DNA of 64,000 bases from Neisseriaceae bacterium CLB008. GTDB lineage: Bacteria > Pseudomonadota > Gammaproteobacteria > Burkholderiales > Neisseriaceae. Position numbers and translations under genes: made by a program. Location of the stretch: NCBI GenBank assembly GCA_041228285.1, contig CP166133.1:1550001-1614000 (forward strand). Direction: 5' to 3'. Of this stretch, positions 57,345-64,000 are shown piece by piece (positions within the stretch are counted from its first letter, which is position 1; each line of letters begins with the position of its first letter). The notes below the pieces were generated by a model that searched no databases, was not told the origin of the DNA, and was given only the letters and a program-made list of their open reading frames with translations.

Positions 57345-58238
57345 TTATTGGTTGCGCTGCTGCTCTGCGGCCACGGCGGCGCCCACATCCATCCCAAACA
57401 GTTCAGTCACGTCTGCCTCATCAAACACGTAGGCCTTGTGACAAAAATCACAGTTGATTTGAATGCTGCCTTGCTCGTTCAGCACGCTGCCGACTTCTTC
57501 TCCACCGATCAGCAACAGCATGTCGCTGACTTTTTGCTGCGAGCAAGTGCACGCAAAGGCCACGTCTTCTGCCTCAAATAGGCGCGGTGGGCTTTCGTGG
57601 TATAAGCGATACAACACGGTTTCTGCCGGCAAGGTCAACAGCTCCTCAGCCTTCACCGTTTGGGTTAAGGCCTCAAGATTTTGCCATTCGTTCGGATCTT
57701 CAAACGCCTCTTGCGGCAATTTTTGCAACAACAAACCTGCAACGGCTTGATCCGAATGCGCCAGGCTGATGTGGGTGGCCAACTGTTCCGACTGCTTCAT
57801 ATAGTCCATCAACATCTGGGCAATGCTGTCGCCACTTAAGGCCACAATACCCTGCCACTGCTCCCCACCCTTAGGCTGAAGCGTCATCACAAACACGCCA
57901 CCTTCGCCCAACAGACTTTTTAAATCGGCATCGTCTGCGGGCGTCTGGCTTTCATCCCAACGTGCGGTGGCACGACAGGTGTGGTCGCTGGTGGCTTCCA
58001 CCACCAACATTTTCAACACGCCTTGGCCTTGCACCTGAAGGATCAGCTGGCCGTCAAATTTAAGGTTACTGGCCAACAGCACACCAGCCGCCAAGAGCTC
58101 CCCAAGCGCTTTTTCAATGGCTTTGGGATAGGCTTTTTGCTGCAAGATGTCTTGCCAAACATTATTTAACTGTACGTGAATGCCGCGCACTGGCGCATGA
58201 TCGAACAAAAAGCGTTGTTTTTGGTTTAAATTTTCCAT
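57345..58238 (-). CDS. hslO: redox-regulated chaperone Hsp33
   Basis: Holdase activated by oxidation and unfolding. The 297-aa protein has the N-terminal substrate domain (RFLFDHAPVRGIHVQL, then the GxG..G motif with LQVQGQGVLKMLVVE) and the C-terminal zinc switch with CTC (in CTCSQQKV) and CDFC, the CxC and CxxC pairs. The ATG at 58238 begins MENLNQKQRF. Downstream spacing to scpB is 60 bp. Confidence 0.97.
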   Translation of the reverse strand: MENLNQKQRFLFDHAPVRGIHVQLNNVWQDILQQKAYPKAIEKALGELLAAGVLLASNLKFDGQLILQVQGQGVLKMLVVEATSDHTCRATARWDESQTPADDADLKSLLGEGGVFVMTLQPKGGEQWQGIVALSGDSIAQMLMDYMKQSEQLATHISLAHSDQAVAGLLLQKLPQEAFEDPNEWQNLEALTQTVKAEELLTLPAETVLYRLYHESPPRLFEAEDVAFACTCSQQKVSDMLLLIGGEEVGSVLNEQGSIQINCDFCHKAYVFDEADVTELFGMDVGAAVAAEQQRNQ

Positions 58239-58318
58239 GATTATTCTTTAACTGTGTGAGGCGTAAGCGCTAAGGGATTAATATAAGGCCTAAGGCGTAT
58301 TTTTCAATACGCAGGCCA

Positions 58319-58903
58319 TCAAGCCTCTGGCGCCAGTGCTTTCAAGGTAAAACTTTCTAGCGGCATGCCGGTGCTGACGTCAAACTCGGCACCTGCGTGA
58401 ACGCCCAGCTCGGCCAAGGCCTTAGCCGTCATTTGCTCTTGCTCATAAGCCGCATACATCGCCCCCATGGCAAATTTCCTACCGCTGCCAATCGACCAAA
58501 AGCGTTTAAATTGGTACACTTCGCGCATAGGATACACGCCATAAATACCGCTTTCATTGGCGATCAAGAGCATCATCTGGCTGGATTCATAGGGATCATC
58601 TTCCTCTTCTTCCGGTCGCAAAAAGAAATGCTCTTTCAGTTTTGGGTGTAGCTTACAAAACGTATTAAAAATATTTTCGCGGCCCATTAAATCGGCTTTT
58701 TTCACCGTTTTTAAGGCCGCACGCAGCACCAAGTCATGGGCAGCACTGCCTGCAATGGCAATGTAGCTGCCTTTATGCTTCATGATTTTGCTACAATAAT
58801 GATCATAGCGCTGACTCAAACGCTGATCGTCCCCAAACGTGGTTTGGGTATCGGCAGCAATCGCGATTTGATTTTGTTTGTGTACGATTGTAATGGTCGT
58901 CAT
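58319..58903 (-). CDS. proteasome-like Ntn hydrolase (BPH/HslV/Anbu superfamily)
   Basis: A 194-aa proteasome-subunit fold protein. After removal of Met1 the chain starts with Thr, the N-terminal nucleophile of the family (TTITIVHKQNQIAIAADTQT). Asp17 (mature numbering) and the Lys of CSKI correspond to the catalytic Asp17/Lys33 pair. It is longer than HslV (~175 aa) and has no hslU beside it, which fits the betaproteobacterial proteasome homologue (BPH) better than HslV. Expected to form rings in the cytoplasm. Its substrates are unknown. A hairpin without T run follows at 58287-58317. It is divergent from a class II amidotransferase gene across 44 bp. Confidence 0.78.
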   Translation of the reverse strand: MTTITIVHKQNQIAIAADTQTTFGDDQRLSQRYDHYCSKIMKHKGSYIAIAGSAAHDLVLRAALKTVKKADLMGRENIFNTFCKLHPKLKEHFFLRPEEEEDDPYESSQMMLLIANESGIYGVYPMREVYQFKRFWSIGSGRKFAMGAMYAAYEQEQMTAKALAELGVHAGAEFDVSTGMPLESFTLKALAPEA

Positions 58904-58947
58904 AAGGTTTATGATGCTTTACGCTTTAGGTTAGAAAAGAGGGTTTT

Positions 58948-59724
58948 ATGTGTCAATTACTGGGTATGAATTGTAACACGCCTACCGATATTGTTTTTTC
59001 TTTTGAAGGCTTTCGGCGCCGTGGCGGCCTCACCGACCACCATGCCGATGGCTTTGGCATCGCTTTTTTTGAAGGTCGCGGGGTGCGTATGTTCCACGAC
59101 GACCAGCCCAGCGCCTCATCCCCAGTGGCCGACTTAATCAAGCAATATCAGATCAAGTCTGAAAACGTCATTGCCCACATTCGCAAAGCCACCCAAGGCG
59201 AAGTCATGTTGGCCAACACCCATCCCTTCGTGCGTGAGCTATGGGGCCAGTACTGGGTGTTTGCCCACAACGGCAACCTAGAAGACTATCATCCGGTTAG
59301 CTCGGGGCGATACACGCCGGTAGGCACGACCGACTCTGAAGCCGCTTTTTGCGACCTCATGAACCATTTGGCCGAGCGTTTTGAGGCCCAGCCAGACGAA
59401 GCCAGCCTATTCGCCGCGGTTCAGGAAAAAACGGCCCAGATTCGCCCCCACGGGACGTTTAACTTTATGTTGTCCAATGGCGTGGTGTTTTTTGCCCACG
59501 CCACGACCCATCTTCATTACATTATTCGCCAGGCGCCGTTTGGTGAAGCCCGGCTCGTTGACGACGATGTCCAGGTTGATTTCGCTCATTACACCACGCC
59601 CAACGATCGAGTAGCGGTGATCGCCACCCAACCCTTAACCCTCAATGAAGCGTGGACGCCGGTGTTGGAAAACGAGCTATTACTGTTTAAAGATGGCCAG
59701 GTCATTCACAAGGCCCTGACTTAA
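58948..59724 (+). CDS. class II glutamine amidotransferase (YafJ-like)
   Basis: A 258-aa Ntn-type glutamine amidotransferase domain without a synthase partner. Cys2 is the nucleophile (MCQLLGMN). The glutamine-binding IAHIRKATQGEV, FAHNGNLED and GTTDSEAAFC motifs follow in order, as in YafJ and DUG3-like proteins. AGAGGG precedes the ATG. tadA starts 2 bp after its stop, so they are cotranscribed. The physiological role is unknown. Confidence 0.92.
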   Translation: MCQLLGMNCNTPTDIVFSFEGFRRRGGLTDHHADGFGIAFFEGRGVRMFHDDQPSASSPVADLIKQYQIKSENVIAHIRKATQGEVMLANTHPFVRELWGQYWVFAHNGNLEDYHPVSSGRYTPVGTTDSEAAFCDLMNHLAERFEAQPDEASLFAAVQEKTAQIRPHGTFNFMLSNGVVFFAHATTHLHYIIRQAPFGEARLVDDDVQVDFAHYTTPNDRVAVIATQPLTLNEAWTPVLENELLLFKDGQVIHKALT

Positions 59725-59726
59725 TC

Positions 59727-60452
59727 ATGCTCACCACACCACCGCTCGCGCCTAAATTAATTCAGGCCCTCAAGCAAGATGGGGTTTCTAATCGCGCCGA
59801 ACTGATCGAGCTGGGCGCCGTTAGCGCCTTTTTATGCCTTAAAGCTCAGGGCCTCACCTTAACCCACTCGGCACTGTGGGCCCTCGCCGCCAGCGTCAAA
59901 GCCTGTACGCCAGAGCAAATCAACGCTGAGGAGCGCGCCGAGCTATTGCAGCAGCTAAAACAACACCCACCGGTGGCGCCGCGCCCTAGTGCGGCAGAGA
60001 TGGCATATTTTTTGGGTTTAGCGCAAGAAGAGGCCGAATTAGCCTTTGCCGCCAATGAAGTGCCGGTGGGCGCCATTGTGGTCAAAAATGGCGTGGTGAT
60101 TGGCCGCGGTTTTAATCAATGCATCAGCAACCACTATGTGGCCCAGCATGCTGAACTGGTGGCCCTCGCAGAGGCCAGCGCCGCTCTTGACAATTACCGT
60201 CTCGACGACTGCGACCTTTATGTGACTCTAGAGCCTTGCCCCATGTGCGCCAGCGCCCTCACTCAGGCGCGTATTCGCCGCGTGATCTACGCGGCAACCG
60301 AGCCCAAAATGGGCGCCGCCGGCAGCGCCATCAACCTGTTCCACCACCCGCTCAATAAACACACCGCCATCTTTGGCCCCATCCCTACTGCAAATGAAGC
60401 CTCTGTCGCACTCTTACAGGCTTTTTTTCAGCGCCAGCGCCAGCAACGTTAA
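59727..60452 (+). CDS. tadA: TfoX C-terminal-like domain fused to tRNA adenosine(34) deaminase
   Basis: TadA deaminates A34 to inosine in tRNA-Arg(ACG). The deaminase (about residues 90-241) has the zinc motifs HAELVAL (Cys/His/Glu) and EPCPMCASAL and the AANEVPVGAIVV start. The first ~88 residues are an extra domain: LAPKLIQALKQDGVSNRAEL followed by ELGAVSAFLCLKAQG and LWALAASVK, the helix-rich pattern of the TfoX/Sxy C-terminal domain (PF04994). At 241 aa it is about 75 residues longer than E. coli TadA. Confidence 0.93.
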   Translation: MLTTPPLAPKLIQALKQDGVSNRAELIELGAVSAFLCLKAQGLTLTHSALWALAASVKACTPEQINAEERAELLQQLKQHPPVAPRPSAAEMAYFLGLAQEEAELAFAANEVPVGAIVVKNGVVIGRGFNQCISNHYVAQHAELVALAEASAALDNYRLDDCDLYVTLEPCPMCASALTQARIRRVIYAATEPKMGAAGSAINLFHHPLNKHTAIFGPIPTANEASVALLQAFFQRQRQQR

Positions 60453-60455
60453 GCC

Positions 60456-61322
60456 TTATTGGTAATAATCGACCTGATAGCCCTTGGCCGCCAGCATGGC
60501 CAAGACGCTGTCTGGCCCCACTAAGTGTAAAGCCCCAACCACCACTAAAGTGGACTGCTTTTCCTCACCCATCCATGCTTCAATCTGCGGCACCCAGGCG
60601 CGGTTACGCGCCGTCAACAAAGCGTCGTAAAAGGCAGCAAAAACAGGCTGTTTGAGGTCGGCCAAAAACGGCGCCAACGTCTCGGTGTCGCCGGCATAAA
60701 CAGCATCAACCAAAATGCTGATGTCTTTATCTGGGTTCTCCAGATCCGCCAGCATATTCTGAATCAGCACATTGCCATCAATGGCCTGTAAGGTTTGCAA
60801 AGCCTGGCGCTGAACCGCCATGTCCTCTAAGGTAGCCATGGTTTTACCAGCTTGCTTGGCCCGGGCGTAGAGGATTTGATCAATCCCGTCTGTATAGCCG
60901 GCTTGATTCAACACGGTCAACGGCAATAATACACTGGCCATGGCGGCGTCAAATTCACTGAAAAACTGCTGCGGTAGCTGCTGCTTGAATAATTTGGCCT
61001 GCCATTGTGCCCACACCTTAGGCGCTAGCGTTTGCTGTAGCGTGACGCCCGGGGGCAGCCGAAATGGCTGCAACAGATACTCAGCCGCTTCGGGTTGATT
61101 AGCCGCCTCAATATCCACCTCAAACACCACTCTATCCGCTGCTGCTAAGGCTCGATCATATTCGAGCGGCAACGGCAGCTGCGTGGGTTTTAACGCATGA
61201 ATACTGCCGGCCACAATCACTGCTTTGCCGTCTTTGTGCACGCGCCACACGCTGCTTTGCGCCTGCGCCCAAGCACTGACAAACAACCAGCCCAAACATA
61301 GCCATATTGATAACTGTTTCAA
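60456..61322 (-). CDS. TraB/GumN-family protein, exported
   Basis: A 288-aa protein of the TraB/GumN/PrgY (Tiki-like) superfamily, putative metalloproteases. A signal peptide is cut near AWAQAQ. The first GxxH motif is VAGSIHALKP and the second is VVGALHLVGPDSV; the Glu in VVFEVDI is the other conserved residue. The substrate is unknown. Its stop lies 3 bp from the tadA stop in convergent orientation and no terminator fits between them. Confidence 0.88.
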   Translation of the reverse strand: MKQLSIWLCLGWLFVSAWAQAQSSVWRVHKDGKAVIVAGSIHALKPTQLPLPLEYDRALAAADRVVFEVDIEAANQPEAAEYLLQPFRLPPGVTLQQTLAPKVWAQWQAKLFKQQLPQQFFSEFDAAMASVLLPLTVLNQAGYTDGIDQILYARAKQAGKTMATLEDMAVQRQALQTLQAIDGNVLIQNMLADLENPDKDISILVDAVYAGDTETLAPFLADLKQPVFAAFYDALLTARNRAWVPQIEAWMGEEKQSTLVVVGALHLVGPDSVLAMLAAKGYQVDYYQ

Positions 61323-62041
61323 CGCTCAGCCCTTTACTTGATTCATTCATGAAGCCCTCATTATAAGGCCAATACTCAACCTCAGCAGCTTTTAATAGGC
61401 CGCATTAACCTATGGTTTGTTGGTATACCGTTCCTAACTGAAAACCATGGTTTATTGATTGATACAGAGGTATCCAAATATGAAAAACCACCAATGCTTC
61501 GGTTATTTCGATCTTGATTGAAGATTGCCTTTCACTACCCTGTATGACAACTCACCACGTCTCCCGTAGGTGAAGTACCATCCCCTTTTTAGCCGCCGAG
61601 GCGGTTCGTGCAGGGCCGGGGCTTTTAAGGCAAGCATGTTTGAGTATTTGGCCGAAGGCCCAAATATGAGTTCTTGCCGCCGGCAATGTGCGGGCCAACG
61701 AGGGCACCCGCAAAGCGGGCGGATAAAGTGGGGTGTTTTTTCTTTGCTTCGTTTCTTTTGGACATCCAAAAGAAATGACGTCGCCCAAGGGGCGAAACAA
61801 AACGATTGAGTAACAGCGAAACAACCGAAGCATTGAAACAAATGATTTAATGATTTTTTGATTCAAAACGGTGGGCACGCTACGCTTTGCACCACCCTAC
61901 GCCTCAGGGCCTATGCTGTAGACGTAAAAAAATAGCGAATGATTCGATAAACCATCCTTTTCTGCTCCCTCCAAGCGCTCTTTTGCCATAATGCTGACCA
62001 GAAAACAACCACAGCAGCAAGAGCCGATACGCGACGGCCAT
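61323..62041. other. long intergenic region with probable dispersed-repeat elements, no gene accepted
   Basis: About 720 bp. From about 61540 to 61830 it has the look of a dispersed intergenic repeat: a segment rich in G+C with several small inverted repeats, including perfect 11-bp arms TTTCTTTTGGA/TCCAAAAGAAA at 61752-61775. At 61870-61897 lies a second element, GGTGGGCA facing TGCACCACC around GCTACGC. Short open frames exist on both strands but translate into low-complexity, Arg/Pro-rich strings with no start signals. Confidence 0.5.
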
Positions 62042-62066
62042 AAAAAAAGCAGCCTCAGCTGCTTTT
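62042..62066 (-). terminator. Rho-independent terminator of the TetR gene
   Basis: Arms AAAAGCAGC and GCTGCTTTT with a 4-nt loop; read on the minus strand a T7 run follows. Confidence 0.85.
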
Positions 62067-62087
62067 AGGCGTCACCATCAACGTCGC

Positions 62088-62732
62088 TTAGATGTCTTCA
62101 CGGTTAATGATGGCCTCATAGGCCACCTTGTATTCGTCGGTCACATAGGGCTGCACAATGCTCATCACCTGCTTAATCCCACGGAACTTGGCCTGCTCGT
62201 CCAAAGGCTGCTGCTGTTGCGCCGAGCTTTCAAAGACGAACCAATATTTGGAGATCAACCAAATATTGGTGGCACAACGCTTAAGCGACGCTTCATCGAT
62301 GCTGATGAAACCACAGTCAATTAACACCTGACACTGCTTGGCAATGGCCGGCGTCACTTCGGTTTCGGTAAACTCGTGGTATTCTTGCGCCAGCTCGTCG
62401 CTGCGAGCCAATAAGGTATTGGTGTCGGCGAATAAGAAGCGATAACGCCACATCACGTCAAACACATTATGGACAAAATTCCAAACCGAATCAGTACTAG
62501 ACGGTGCTTGATATTCTTTTAAATACTGCAAGGTATCCTGACGGTAGCGCTTAAACAGCTGCAGGATGATCTCGTCTTTGTTTCTAAAATGATAGTACAA
62601 ATTACCTGGGCTAATGCTCAAATGAGCCGCAATGTGGTTGGTGCTGATGTTGCGCTCACCTTGCTCATTAAATAAATCTAAACTGGCATCCACAATTTTA
62701 TTGTAGGTATTCTGTTTTACTTCTTTTGCCAT
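62088..62732 (-). CDS. TetR-family transcriptional regulator
   Basis: A 214-aa repressor. Residues 10-56 form the HTH (IVDASLDLFNEQGERNISTN, then ISPGNLYYHFRNKDEI). The C-terminal domain is helical and resembles the PhaD-like group in its YRFLFADTNTLLAR segment. The ligand and targets are unknown; the neighbouring genes are murB and a repeat region, so no target stands out. AAGGAA precedes the ATG. Confidence 0.92.
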   Translation of the reverse strand: MAKEVKQNTYNKIVDASLDLFNEQGERNISTNHIAAHLSISPGNLYYHFRNKDEIILQLFKRYRQDTLQYLKEYQAPSSTDSVWNFVHNVFDVMWRYRFLFADTNTLLARSDELAQEYHEFTETEVTPAIAKQCQVLIDCGFISIDEASLKRCATNIWLISKYWFVFESSAQQQQPLDEQAKFRGIKQVMSIVQPYVTDEYKVAYEAIINREDI

Positions 62733-62787
62733 AAAACATTCCTTTGCATATGGTATTTATTGGCTGCATGTCTCATACAGCCATATA

Positions 62788-63810
62788 TTATATGAAATTA
62801 GGTTCTGACTCTAATGATACTTGATAAGCGGCCCAGACTTTAGCCTGGATATCGGCCGCCAACGCCACGACATCGGCCGCCGTCGCTTGGGCTTTATTCA
62901 CCAAGACCAAAGCCTGTTTAGCATGAACGGCAGCCCCGCCAATCTGATGCCCTTTTAACCCTAGCTGATCAATCAACCAGCCTGCCGCCAGCTTCACCTG
63001 ACCATCCGGCATGGGATAATGCGGCGCTTCGGGGTGGTGCTGCAAAAAAGCGGTGGCGGCTTCAGCCGTGACAATGGGATTTTTGAAAAAGCTACCGGCA
63101 TTACCCAATACTTGGGGATCGGGCAATTTTTCAGCCCGAATGGCGCACACCGTCTGGGCCACATCAATGGCCGTCCACTGCTGACGATCCGGCAAACGGC
63201 CCAATAGCGCCCGTTCAATATCGCCATATTGGGTTTGCGGGTTAAACCGACGACCCAACTTAAACCGTACATTCAGGATCACGTAGCGACCCTTACCCGA
63301 TTGTTTAAAAATACTGTCGCGGTAAGCAAAAGCGCATTCATCATTCTTCAGCGTCACCACTTGGTATTCATGAAGATCAAAGCACACCACATGTTCGATG
63401 AGGTCTTTTACCTCAACCCCATAGGCACCAATATTTTGCACCGGCGCAGCGCCCACGGTGCCAGGAATTAAGCTTAAATTTTCTAGACCACAATAGCCTT
63501 CGGCCAACGTCTGTTGCACAAAATCATGCCAAACTTCACCTGCGGCCGCATCTACCCAAACCGTCTCTTCATCTACAGCCTCAAACGCCACGCCCTTGGT
63601 CGCCATGTGCACCACTAGGCCACGAACATCCTGGGTAAGAATGACGTTACTGCCACCGCCAAGCCATAAAACAGGCCCAGTGAGGTACTCATCGCAGGCC
63701 AATACTTCGGGCAACTGAGTCACATCCGTCAACGAGACAAAATGCTGCGCCCGTACCGACAAACCAAAAGTATTATAGGGGGTTAAATCAACGTCTGTTT
63801 GCAACTGCAT
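62788..63810 (-). CDS. murB: UDP-N-acetylenolpyruvoylglucosamine reductase (type I MurB)
   Basis: NADPH- and FAD-dependent second step of peptidoglycan precursor synthesis. The 340-aa protein is of the E. coli (type I) length. The FAD domain has LWLGGGSNVIL and LIPGTVGAAPVQNIGAYG. The catalytic serine lies in LGNAGSFFKNP and the glutamate in LESEPNFI at the C-terminus. AGGAAACACGC precedes the ATG. Confidence 0.97.
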   Translation of the reverse strand: MQLQTDVDLTPYNTFGLSVRAQHFVSLTDVTQLPEVLACDEYLTGPVLWLGGGSNVILTQDVRGLVVHMATKGVAFEAVDEETVWVDAAAGEVWHDFVQQTLAEGYCGLENLSLIPGTVGAAPVQNIGAYGVEVKDLIEHVVCFDLHEYQVVTLKNDECAFAYRDSIFKQSGKGRYVILNVRFKLGRRFNPQTQYGDIERALLGRLPDRQQWTAIDVAQTVCAIRAEKLPDPQVLGNAGSFFKNPIVTAEAATAFLQHHPEAPHYPMPDGQVKLAAGWLIDQLGLKGHQIGGAAVHAKQALVLVNKAQATAADVVALAADIQAKVWAAYQVSLESEPNFI

Positions 63811-63944
63811 GCGTGTTTCCTAAAGGTAAAATAACCGGCCAATCAAGGGCTGAAAGCGCCATGACTAACAGGACCATCAACGTATTCCAACCGAATCCTA
63901 ACATGATTAAGCGTGGCTGGCTCGTGGCTTATGCCTAAAGGCAT

Positions 63945-63969
63945 AAAAAAAGGCCGCCCTAAGGCAGCC
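63945..63969 (-). terminator. terminator of a minus-strand gene beyond the right edge
   Basis: Arms GGCCGCC and GGCAGCC (one mismatch) with a CTAA loop; on the minus strand T7 follows. A possible stop codon of the off-window gene lies at 63991-63993. Confidence 0.6.
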
Positions 63970-64000
63970 CCTTTAAGCAGTACTGATGGCTTATGCGCGT

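Noticed and set aside
61503..61878. Overlapping short frames on both strands in the long intergenic region
   Set aside because: Arg/Pro-rich translation, no ribosome-binding site, and the DNA looks like a dispersed repeat with inverted repeats rather than a gene.

Overview
The window looks like chromosome of a betaproteobacterium of the order Neisseriales, probably Neisseriaceae. The evidence is the gene content and order: tgt-yajC-secD-secF, an endonuclease-type MutL, a TfoX_C-TadA fusion, a proteasome-like Ntn hydrolase of the betaproteobacterial (BPH) type, Hsp33, and ESPR-type trimeric autotransporters. Base composition is moderate in the housekeeping parts and drops sharply in the spacers of the adhesin region. 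No canonical Neisseria DNA uptake sequence is enriched, so I do not name a genus.

Layout. 1-1.9 kb: the 5' part of thrS and two tandem tRNA-Val(GAC) genes behind one sigma70-like promoter (minus strand). 2.1-11.9 kb: plus-strand housekeeping genes (ElaA-like acetyltransferase, tgt, yajC-secDF, a dedA-mutL-miaA-RDD run with overlapping stop and start codons, xpt). 12-14.7 kb: minus-strand dnaQ-ispD-ispF followed by rpiA. 14.9-18.7 kb: peroxiredoxin, phoH-like gene, agmatinase, FAH-family hydrolase. 18.75-43 kb: a surface-adhesion region, all minus strand except its last gene. It holds a four-gene chaperone-usher fimbrial operon, then two tandem pairs of a large YadA-type trimeric autotransporter adhesin (3163 and 1926 aa), each followed by a TpgA-like lipoprotein, then a divergent cI/S24-like repressor. 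43-52.5 kb: recD, lolD, lolC (minus), ttcA, a spermidine-synthase-like gene, a 2Fe-2S ferredoxin, a hydrolase and a LysE exporter (plus), a secreted MBL-fold protein (minus) and a LysR regulator. 52.6-64 kb: two tiny membrane proteins, a SIMPL protein, sdaA, rluB, scpB, hslO, a proteasome-like hydrolase, a class II amidotransferase, tadA, a TraB/GumN protein, a probable dispersed-repeat segment, a TetR regulator and murB.

The adhesion region is the most interesting part. The two autotransporter/TpgA pairs are about 98% identical over ~755 bp. This block covers exactly the outer-membrane anchor of the adhesin plus the lipoprotein/BamE-like half of TpgA. The stalks, heads and peptidoglycan-binding halves have diverged. 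This suggests gene conversion or selection keeping one interchangeable anchor-TpgA docking module. The fimbrial tip gene carries an in-frame G10 tract typical of phase variation. A perfect 12-bp stem followed by T7 separates the major pilin from its chaperone and looks like an attenuator. The repressor next to the second adhesin has alanine where S24-family proteins have the self-cleavage serine, and the spacer it shares with the adhesin holds three pairs of direct repeats.

All calls rest on reading the sequence and on family knowledge; no database search was run.
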